A DNA stretch of 64,000 bases, from assembly GCA_032719365.1 (NCBI GenBank), contig CM064863.1, positions 65,001,583-65,065,582 of the forward strand. The letters are read 5' to 3'. Below, in pieces: positions 24,417 to 34,401 of the stretch; within the stretch, counting starts at the first letter, position 1, and every line of letters begins with the position of its first letter. Position numbers and translations under genes: made by a program. This stretch comes from Prinsepia uniflora. Lineage: Eukaryota > Streptophyta > Magnoliopsida > Rosales > Rosaceae. The notes below the pieces were generated by a model. The model had not been told where the DNA came from, ran no database searches, and worked only from the letters and a program-made list of their open reading frames with translations.

Positions 24417-24888
24417 CATTGGCGTAGCTAAAAATTCAAGTCAGTGGAAGCATTTTATAAATAATGCTAAGGATATTTCTGATCGAAATAATTTTGTAAT
24501 AATGTTCCGATCCCATCATGAAAAAGATTAATATTATAAAGGAAATTTTAAAAAGACAATTGTAATGGCGACAAAAATAAAAATATATAAGTAATGAAAA
24601 TAGTTCAGAGTATTTCATGAATATGAACGTGTTTATTCATTTTTTAATATTAGTTTTGTTATCTTCAATTTGAGTACATAAAAATCTGCAAAATAATTAC
24701 TTATCCACTCAAACTTCGATACTGAATAAGTAATAATTAAATAATATTTGGTATGTTTGTAGGAAAATAAAAAATATAAGTTCAAAAATTATAAAGGTAT
24801 ATATCAGTACGTATAATTGTATATACATATATACGGAACTAAAAAAATTCACTGGGCCCCCTCTGGGCATTAAGTGGCTCCGCCACTG
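24417..24888. mobile_element. Short MITE, probably hAT type, 472 bp
   Basis: The left end CATTGGCGTAGC and the reverse complement of the right end, CAGTGGCGGAGC, match at 10 of 12 positions. The flanks AGTATTGA (24409-24416) and AGTATTCA (24889-24896) form an 8-bp TSD with one mismatch. A 9-bp reading (GAGTATTGA/GAGTATTCA) is possible if the last G belongs to the flank, which would suit Mutator. The AT-rich interior has no transposase. Confidence 0.7.
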
Positions 24889-24896
24889 AGTATTCA

Positions 24897-25516
24897 GACA
24901 AGGCTCTGATTGGGGTAGCTGCATGTAACTCAGTTTCTTCATCCACTATAAAATTTAAGTTGATTGATGAATTTGACAATTATTTAAGGCATCATTATAA
25001 GGTTCTCATCATAGAAGGAATGACTTTTAATTTGCCTCCGCTGTTATCTATATAAGAGGGCCGATGAGCTCCAAAACTCTAGGCCGTCCATGGATGTGTG
25101 CACAATTTCCCAACAAGCAGGTAGCATATATATAATGGAACTTAAGAATGAGAGTGGCGTGGATGATCGAGTATCTGGTGAAATACTATTAAGAAGTTGT
25201 TTTGTACAGTGGAAGGCACAAAGACACTGGTTTTGGTTGGATTGGTTGGTGATGATGAATTGATGATTTGATAATGGGTGGAGCTAGCTCATCTATAGAT
25301 CAGCCATTTTGCTCGACGGATCATGAACCCTAGATAGCTTATTATCTTCCAGCTTCCTGGGTGTAGATGACGTTGCAACATACATTTTTATCCTTTTTGC
25401 ATGTGTTCCCCCATTATCACAACTCACAAGCTACCCATGGGCTACCACAAATTTTTATCAATTATCATAATATATATATATATATATATATAATAGGATT
25501 GTGTTTGTGTACGTGA
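24897..25516. other. Spacer, nothing recognised
   Basis: Unique-looking AT-rich DNA ending in an AT dinucleotide run (about 25469-25492), directly left of the CACTA element. Confidence 0.45.
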
Positions 25517-25519
25517 ACC

Positions 25520-25990
25520 CACTACACCAAAAGAGGATTTTTAGGGCGCGCAATGCACGCCCTAAAAGAGTTTTTAGGGCGCGTATCCGCGCGCCTTAAA
25601 AAGCCACGCCGTAAAAAACGCTTATTATTCGAGGCACACATTGTGCGCCTTAAATACTGATGGTCAAGGCGTGCATAACGGGCCCTAAATTCTCTTTTAA
25701 GCCGCGTCGTGCGCGCCCTAAAAACAATTCCCGCCAAAATATTTAAGACGTACAATGCACGCCTTAAAAGATTTTCATACGACTTATGAAGGCGCAAATT
25801 GCACGCCCTGAACATTTTGGCGCCATCTATTCAAGGCATGCTTTGCACGCCCTAAAACAATTCCCGCCAAAACATTTAAGACGCACAATGCACGCCTTAA
25901 AAAATTTTCATACGACTTATGAAGGCGCACATTGCACGCTCTAAAAACTTTGGCGCCATAGATTCAAGGCATGCTTTGCACGCCCTCATT
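25520..25990. repeat. CACTA left subterminal palindrome array
   Basis: At least eight copies of a TTTAGGGCGYGCA...TGCRCGCCYTAAA motif, many of them imperfect palindromes of about 28 bp such as 25538-25568. A tandem duplication with about 133-bp period (25724-25856 and 25857-25986) has copied a block of four motifs. Such arrays are the expected binding sites for the TNP1/TNPA-type protein. Confidence 0.85.
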
Positions 25991-26746
25991 GGAATAATTT
26001 TTTTAGACCCCCATTTAGTTATTCTTTCAAATTCCATTTGTAAAGTCAATACCTGGTACATATCATATACTAGATTCAATAAGAATCAATTTACACATAC
26101 GTATTCAATAGAAAAGAAAATGTATCAACAATGATAGAGAATAATTCGTAGATCACAACTTGACAAAGAAAACTAGCATAAATTATACTTATCATATCAT
26201 CTCAACGTACACTTATCCAAATTTCCAAAACCCAAAAAGATCCATAACGAAAAAAATTTCAAATAAACATTCAAGATTGTTAAAAAGAAAATACTAAATT
26301 CTTCCATAAACGTATACCAAGTCACTATTTGCAAGTTCTTCCTCTTAATCCTTCATGTGTATTCTGCATCAACCTCCCTTTTTCATACAAAATCATTCCC
26401 TCAACATATGTTAACTCCTGCAACATTATTATGAATAAACAAGCTTAGTTTCACATTCACAAAATGAGTTCCAAATGAATGTGAAGAAAATGTGAAATTT
26501 ATGACAATTTACAGTATGGGTTAATAGCATAGGATTCATTTTGCTTGTTTTCGTGCAAGAGAGCATAATAATGCAGTTAATCCTATAATTCATAGTTACA
26601 TAAGCATCATCCCATCTTAACAAGGAGCAAGATTGAAGATGAAGGCATGTTGATAACAAAACATATATAGAAATACAACTCTTAAAATATTAAACTTGCC
26701 TTATGTGATAAAACCTTCTTTCGTAGGTTTTTGACAAAGATGGCAA

Positions 26747-28906
26747 TTAGAAAACCTGCAAAAATTTACAGCACCTAGATGAAAAATGACCTCTATAAGC
26801 CAATCATACAATTGTATTTATTAGTGATTAAGTATAGGAGAGATAATTACCTCTATGTCATCAATAGGCCAAGCAACTGTACTGCCTAATGCGTCACGAA
26901 TCAAAAAGAATTCTCGTGTTGGTCGATACATAGGCGCATCGTCATCTAGTACATCGTGCACTGCCACTTTCCAACAATTTTTCCCAATAGGCACAAAATG
27001 AGCCAATGCAGTAGGATCAGTCGATATAATCTCACCTAATGCAACAACTTCATGATTTGTTCCAGCCCAGTTCATTAATTTACAAGTTCTTCCCTCCTTA
27101 GGAGACTGAGCACTTGCACCATTCCCATTGGTTTGTGTCCTCGGATTAGCAGACTGAGACAAACTTCTAGATTTCTTTGCTTTGCTTTGAGCCCTATCAG
27201 TAGCAGAATCTTGAAAACTTGAACTTTCTTTTTCCTGTAATATTGATATAAATTACAAGAAAAATAGAGCTTCATCATGTGTGCCTTCTATGTTGGTACT
27301 AATTATAGTTTTTTTCTAATAACAAGCAAATGTAATGATCAAAAACTGATAAACACTTACAGAATCATTCCCCCTTTTGTCTAGCCGGGCAATTAGATCT
27401 CTTACCATGACTCTCAAGTCCACCACCTCATTTTCTAACACATGGAATGCATCACGTATATGTCTGTGGCCATCTACTTTTGAAGGTGTTGCACCAAACC
27501 CAAGCCCTCTCACTCGTCCACGTGGATCAGGACCTAATATCTTTGCAACAGCATCATCTTTAATAGAGGAAGATGTTCCTTCAGTCTTATATTTTTTCAC
27601 TTGTTTCTGGAATACATAATTGTAAGAATAAGCACTACGATACAACAATCCCAACAAAACACATAATCAAACAACATATATTTTTACCACTATCTCCGGC
27701 TCCTCAACTTCTACATCATCACCATTATCATTCATCCTTTTCTTTTTTGTTGTGTACCCTTCAATCCAAATATCAGATCTTGATACTCCCTGAGTTGAGT
27801 CACTTTTTTGAATCTAAAAATGTAATTGTTTCAAACGTTTGTTCTATATAAACAATACCATACCATTTCATTTCATCACAAAACTAAGATAAACAATAAA
27901 CCGTACCATTTCATCCTCTAAGCGAGCAAAGCCTTTACGACTTGTTCTATGCACTAGATTTTGCTTTCCACGCATCTCTTTGAACTTTTTAGACTTTTCC
28001 TATGCAAAGAAACAAATGTACACAGTTCAAGATTGTAATTGTCATCATTTAAACTTGTATTTCACAACACCATACCTTATTTGATGGTGAGTTCCGTTTT
28101 TTGATAAATGACAACCATTCTTCCATAGAATGAATGTTGTCTGGTTTGTATAGGGCAGCAGCCTGTGGTAAGCCAATTTCTTTAGCTTTCACCATAACGT
28201 TTTTCAACAACCTGTATCGATAATCTCGCCAATGCTTTCCTAACTTTCGGAAAACGTAGTTCTTGCGACATTCATCAACAATGAACTTTTGCTGCAAATT
28301 AATAAAATGTTGTGTTAGAATAGAATTAGCAATAAATAATGGATTCTGTGTGTGAAGGTTATATATAAATTACCAAGATAAGTTCCCATAGTTGATTTTG
28401 ATAAGCCTTTGATAGTTTTCCCCAGCTTTCCACATTTATTGGTAGTAGCTCTCTTGCTGTGATACCAAGGAAGGATGCAAACTTTGATGCATTTTTCCTA
28501 ATTGGTTGGCCGTTGTGATTAAATTCCACTAGAAGAGGAGTCTCTTTTTCTTTTCCTTTGTTCATATTCAGCATTTTTGCCTTACCCCTAACTTTCTTTG
28601 AACTTTCTGAGTTGGAGGCATTTTCAACTCTTTCTTGATTAGGTTCTACAATGGGTGGCACTTCATTTGCATTAGGTTGTTCGTTTGTTATTCGTATTGC
28701 CCCATTGTGTCCTTGCCTATTTTCAATAATAGCGGCTGCAATAGCAGCTAATCTCTGTTTCTTTGCTCTTCTGCTGCCCTTTTTTGAACTCTTCATACAT
28801 CAAATGGAAGTGGTTAGTGTTTTCAATATGCACTTTAAACTATACACATTCTATTTATCAATGAAATTTAAGGGTGAAAGTTATAACTAACCTCACAACC
28901 AGACAT
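26747..28906 (-). CDS. TNP1/Transposase_24-type CACTA protein, eight exons, apparently intact
   Basis: I can splice eight minus-strand exons with GT-AG borders and no stop: 28906-28892, 28790-28374, 28291-28076, 27999-27907, 27813-27688, 27606-27361, 27234-26851 and 26755-26747 (TAA). The predicted protein is about 501 aa. Every listed junction is phase 0. It starts MSGCE followed by a basic region (SSKKGSRRAKKQR). Exons 2-6 resemble the plant transposase family Ptta/En/Spm (Transposase_24): WGKLSKAYQNQLWELI, FRKLGKHWRDYRYRLLK, NIHSMEEWLSFIKKRNSPS, EKSKKFKEMRGKQNLVHRTS and DPRGRVRGLGFGATPSK. Exon 7 resembles the TNP1/En/Spm domain (CKLMNWAGTNHEVVALGEI, HFVPIGKNCWKVAV, GSTVAWPIDDIE). Proteins of this kind accompany TNP2 and probably bind subterminal repeats. 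The two-residue last exon is the least certain part. Confidence 0.82.
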
Positions 28907-29328
28907 GATTAGGCTTGAATGATTATAGCCTGCAAAGGAAAAAAAAAAGCAGTAATGTGTATGCTACCAAGTGAAAGCATATAACAAATATCATCCATAT
29001 TAACTCCTTGCTAAAACATACATAATTAAATAACTTACCAAAACCCCATTCAAATGACAAAAGCAAAAAACCAAAACGATCCATATAGTGGCATCAATAT
29101 TCAACCATTTCCAACCATTATCACATATTATATAAACGTAAAACCCAACATAATACAAACTAAGATAGAACAAATTCACATCCCAACACACATTAGCATT
29201 GATGAAATGTAAGAAATGAGATTGCAGAAAAAAAATGTACACTAGTTAATTTCATGAACCCAAAAGCAGCAACAATATATGAACAGTTTAGTACTGTTAC
29301 TGGCCCTAAACATAAGTTGGACATTGCA

Positions 29329-30062
29329 TCAGTTATTTCTGCAACAACAGTCTTCATTGTATGTTATGGAATCTTCATCGCGTCTTACAAAATCCTCATC
29401 ATCCAAGTTTAGTTGTGACATCTCTAAAGGTGCATGTGGCATGTAATCATTCCCATCAACTTTTTCAAACTCATAAACCCCTCTTGGTGGTGCTTTAAGT
29501 ACAGAATACCAATTTGAATCGTCATCTGCTCTCAAATAAAAAACCTGCTTTGCTTGTGAAGCTAATATGAATGGATCATTCTGAAATTGTTGCTGCCCTT
29601 GGTGGAGATTAACTAGCGTAAGTCCATCTTCAACTCTGATACCAGTTCTTATGTTTGCCCAATCACACCAAAGGAGAGGAACCTTAAATTTTCTATAGTC
29701 TAGCAAGATAATATCTGTAATAACACCATAGTATGCTACGTTTCCAACAACTTGTGAAGTGTCTCTTGCACTTGCCCTGTACATAGTTTCTGCTTCAAGG
29801 AAAACACCACTATTTTGTGTACTGATCTTAGCATCTCTTGTGTGGAACCGATGTCCATTGATAATGAGACCTGAATAAGAGAGTACATATGTTCTGGGTC
29901 CACATCCAAGCCATTTCACTATATCTGACATGTCATGCCCTTCATCTATCCTAATCTTCTTTTCTAGCCATTCAATGAATGTTTCCATGTGCTTCTTTAT
30001 CAGAAGACTTTCACATCTCCTAAGACGAGTGTCTGCAAATTTAAGTTCCTGTAGGTGCTTTC
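29329..30062 (-). pseudogene. TNP2-type CACTA transposase, C-terminal exon only (DUF4216 region)
   Basis: The minus-strand frame opens after a TTGCAG acceptor (30068-30063) with KHLQELKFADTRLRRCESLL and runs about 244 codons to a stop. Motifs such as WLGCGPRTYVLSYSGLIING, YYGVITDIILLDY, VPLLWCDWANIRTGI, SQAKQVFYLRADDDSNWYSV and APPRGVYE fit the DUF4216 region at the end of plant En/Spm TNP2 proteins. The transposase core that normally precedes it is not found anywhere to the right within the element. The exon itself has no stop or frameshift, so loss of the upstream exons looks like a deletion, not slow decay. Confidence 0.85.
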
Positions 30063-31830
30063 TGCAAGAAAGTAAAAACATTCAATAACACTGGACTGTG
30101 TGAACTTCTCAATTAGACTTTTCAGATGTCGTCCAGCTTCAACAAATTGCAACTACATATTCATAAGCATATTTTTCTATGTAAAAGTAGGTACAAAAGG
30201 AGAAAGTTCCACTACTTGGAGCATTATTAATTCAGATGTTTTAGCATGAAGAATGCAAACATAGAAGAATGCATATGCCCTCGAGCAGTGACATGCATTT
30301 ACATATGTCACGCTCATGATTCTAGAAAAGATGTGGGGTCTAGCTAATTTGGGTCATCTTAAAAGTTTAACCTATCATCAAATGGATGATCCTCTTTCCT
30401 CTATTTTACGTTATTAAGGTACTTTTTTAATAGAATCTGCATGCATTATATATGGTAATGGGTGCGATAATAAGTCAACGGCCATTAGAGCTTATTAATT
30501 AGAGATCTTATTAATTAGAGCTTAATATAATCTGCATGCATTATATGGTAATGGGTGCGATAATAAGTCAACGACCATTAGAGCTTATTAATAAGAGAGC
30601 TTATTAATTAGAGCTTAATTATGAACTGTATTAGCAATATTGTTGCATGATCAGAACAGAAGCATGGTACGTAGCTTGTGGAAGGTTCATTATAACCCTA
30701 AAATCCTAAAATTTGACACGTGAATCTCAACTACAATCAAATTATAATCTATTATAACTAGTGTCTCTAAATTAGGAACCTTATGACAATTAGCCTTATG
30801 CCGATGTCCATTCATTAACTTGTGCCTAAGGAAGATAAGTACATAACTTAAACTATACTTAATATTTTACATTCAATAGATCTCTGCTACTCAGTAGAAG
30901 ATGTGATTATTGTGAGAACATGACCAGCTTATATAGAGCCTCAAACATAATTCCTTTCTATTAAGGCATTACCAAACCTTATGCTACAAGAGGAATGATC
31001 TTCTCATGATATCAATTTATAATTAATTGTCATCAGATTATAATCAATTACAATCAAATTATAATCTATTATAACTAGTGTCTCTAAATTAGGAACCTTA
31101 TGACAATTAGCCTTATGCCAATAGCCATTCATGAACAATAACCTTTCAAGCATAACAAGAACCGAACACCAAAGCCAACATTTAAAGATTATCAAATGCA
31201 CTTGATACAAAATGTGAGACATACCTTATTGGTGTATATACTCCAGTTAGTAAGAAGCTCAGATAAAAGATGTCTGAAAAGCCCAATTGCCCGCAAGAAG
31301 TGCAACTGCATCTAGTTCCTGGGAAGCTACATGAATAAAAGAGAAAATGCAATTAACCCACAACTGCTGAAAATAAAATATTCAATAATATAATATATTG
31401 CATCTGATATCTAGTATTGCTCAGTGTACGTGGAATTCAATCGAGTAGATACATATATAGCAAAAGAAAAGGATATATACATGGAGGATCTTATATATAT
31501 GTACGTGGTGCCTTATCCTTTGGCCGGTTCTTTGAATGTTATAAAGGGATGATCGCAATAGAAAGGAAGTGGAGTGGTAGTGACTCCTAGTGATAGATGA
31601 TTTGTTACTTGAAATTAATAAGCTAGAGGAAAATCAAAGTTTTCATCAGGAAAGTGGGGAATTCTAGCTACCATGATATTGTGATGCATGCATTTGGGAC
31701 ATCATTCTAAGCCACTCCATCTATTCAAGAACTGAACTACTCTGATGGACAAATATCAAAACTTCCCATTACCTTTAATGGTGCTGATTCCAACAAATCG
31801 GAAATCCCCAAGGCATCTTTACAGATTGAC
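30063..31830. other. CACTA interior with local duplications, no gene
   Basis: Two short duplications stand out: a 95-bp tandem repeat (30434-30528 and 30529-30619), and a direct repeat of about 85 bp spaced by 317 bp (30732-30816 and 31049-31133). Otherwise AT-rich with no recognised coding sequence. Confidence 0.6.
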
Positions 31831-34221
31831 CTGCAACAACACATTAATGTATACTGAGTTTTCAAATATACAGTAAGAAGACAACAGTTTGAAGGTAATG
31901 ATGTCACCGATCCCAAGAATTTAAAGAAAAGAAAAAGCACGTACATCCAGTCGGCCCATCATTAATCACAACCCTGAAGCCATCATCGAGACCTTCCTGT
32001 TTGGCAACCACTTTAGCGGTGTAGAGAAGCTGGCCGAGGATTTCAGTGTGTCTCTCCTCTGCCTGGAGAACGAAAAATTAACGACGAGATTAAATTCCAC
32101 CATTAAGTGCATTCCGCCAATTATGAACTGGAAAGTTACAAAGACTGCATGAGAATAGATAACAATTATGACTTCTAAATCACTGTAACTGTTCAAATCC
32201 TTACATTATAACATCATTTATAAGAATGCTCACTCGCATACATATATGATAATATAAAAAGAATATATGAAACTATGCATGACGGTGTCGGGGCATAGTC
32301 AAAGTAGGATAATAAAGGCAATTTTACACATGTATATGTAGGTACATGGTTTAGGGTTTATACTTTTTGAAGCCTATATTCAGTATTTTTAATCTCTTCA
32401 TGTAACAGGACCAAAATTTTCTATCCTGAATTGTCTTTTGGAATTCTTTGAGCGTATTAACAGCTAACTTGGTCTTTCAATAATTATAGAATCAAAAAGC
32501 CCTCTATGAAAATTTGACAACTGCATGGTGTAAAGAAATTACAAGTTTCCCACTCATGTAAAAAGCATGAATTCCCATCATTGTAAAATTATAGCTATGC
32601 CCTCGAATAAAACTCTGGCACAATCACAAGGATATCAAGCCTACCCTAATTGTTATACATAGATAATATATGCCAAACTGGTAGAATTGAATCCAAGAAA
32701 TGTCGCAGACAATTCCCCCGGACCAATGGCCCCAAAAGCCCAATGACACAGGGAAGGTTCCTTATGCTTTGGCAAGAGGCCCAGAAGCCTTTCGTTGCAC
32801 TGAACTAGAAATTTATAGTATCGTAGCAACAGTCCATCGGTACCAGTCTACCCTGATCTGAAACATCAGAGGGCAATCCATGGTGAAATAAAGTGAAGTC
32901 GTTGTGATTTCCCACTCATAGTCAAAGGCCAATTACCATCTTGTGGTTCAGCTTTGGTACAATAACAAGAAAAATAAATTAAAAATTAACATTCATAGAT
33001 AAAAACTTCACAGATGTTCTACCAACTGATCCAGGAAGGTCTTTTTACCATTTAAAAATTCCTCTATTCACGGATCGTTTTCCAAAGACATGGGAGGAGG
33101 AGGACAACATGTGTCAATCACTATTATCTAACTCAGGTCCTGAACATTACAGGGCAATGAAACACATACAGAAACAATTGAGGTGAGCAACATATTACAT
33201 GCTCATCAATGGTAGTGACGATATAATACTAGTTGAAATGACCAATTCCGACTCAAATCAAGATTTGAGGTATGCTACTGGATATATGCCCATGAATTGA
33301 AAAAATGTAAAGTAATCTTGCATTGCTGACTCTACCATGGAGACTGAAAATATTGCAACCTCAGAGGTAGCAAAGGGGGTTTTTTGGCTCCAAAAACTCA
33401 TGGTCCATGAGATTAGGAATGCACAGCAGAATAGAACATTGGTTCCTTCCATACTATAATCTTATTCACATTCATAACAGAACTGGGGAAATAAAATGAT
33501 TGGATGTGATAGCGAATTTATAAAGAATGACTCGTCACAACCATTGGAGTGTTTAAGTTCACAATCAGTGCAAAGGCATGTGGGTAGCTGAACAGAATGG
33601 CTTACATGCTTACTTCAGTGTCTGTCATATTGTGGAAGTACTGTTGCATGCTAAATAGCAATTGACTCTTAATCCGGAAGGGGAAATGGATCGAGGATTC
33701 TGGCTTTGGTTGTATATTTCTGTTACACTTGGTCTAACTGTTTTGAGACTCTAGTAAGGTTATATGAAATTCAATGCTAGTATGCTCCAGTTTTTATTGG
33801 TTACCACAAACAACAATACTCTAAGACACTCCATCTATTCAAGACCATATAACACGAAAAAAGTGTAGTCCTAAAATCTCGAGATACTGAACCCAGAAAG
33901 TAACCGAAAATTGGACTCTCTCCCGCAAAGTATCCACCTCCTCCCACTAACAACATAAAAAAGTTTCTATTTCTTTCCACCCAAAGTACCCAAAAATATA
34001 CATTACCGCACACCCACCACCATTACCTAATTCCACCTTGAAAAAAGATGAAGTCTTACATAATACAACAGAAGAACCTAAGAGAATGACAGTTTTGTTA
34101 AAAAAAAAACACAGGGATCAGTAGCAGGTACCTTAGAGAGTCCAGTTAAGCCATCTCTAACTTTGGGAATAATCAAAATGTGTGTCGGAGCTTGCGGACT
34201 AATGTCCCTAAAAGCAAGAAC
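31787..34221 (-). pseudogene. HINT1: Captured HINT1-like (HIT family) gene fragment
   Basis: Two minus-strand exons with proper splice borders encode the middle of a plant HIT-family protein. Exon 34221-34132 reads VLAFRDISPQAPTHILIIPK and goes on to VRDGLTGLSK. Exon 32062-31945 reads AEERHTEILGQLLYTAKVVA, then KQEGLDDGFRVVINDGPTG, ending in phase 1. A third acceptor at 31831 continues in phase as CQSV, but then runs into unrelated sequence (KMPWGFP) and a stop. The normal HxHxH catalytic stretch after CQSVY is therefore lost. The first exon, which should encode about 40-50 residues ending near EDDK, is not recognisable. HINT proteins are nucleotide-binding phosphoramidases; this copy cannot be active. 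Its position inside the CACTA ends means it was picked up from a host gene. Confidence 0.85.
32063..34131 (-). other. Long intron-like stretch between the HINT exons
   Basis: About 2.07 kb separates the two captured exons. It has mixed composition and no domain I recognise, and it may be a genuine host intron carried along or sequence added later. A 64-codon ORF at 33258-33452 shows no recognisable motif. Confidence 0.4.
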
Positions 34222-34401
34222 CTGCTCAAATAAAGAAAAAAGGAGGTGAATAACCAGCAAGATCAATAACACGCAACAAGAAATAAGATAGTAGCATTGA
34301 AACACGAAGATGAAGATAAAAATGTAAATAAATCCACACAACTTTGAGGAAATAAGATCATAATGGATCTCAAATGTTACTATAAATCCCCTAATCCGCA
34401 C

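Noticed and set aside
33258..33452. 64-codon minus ORF that at first glance recalled copia RNase H
   Set aside because: No copia motif could be aligned; composition fits intron-like sequence between the captured HINT exons.
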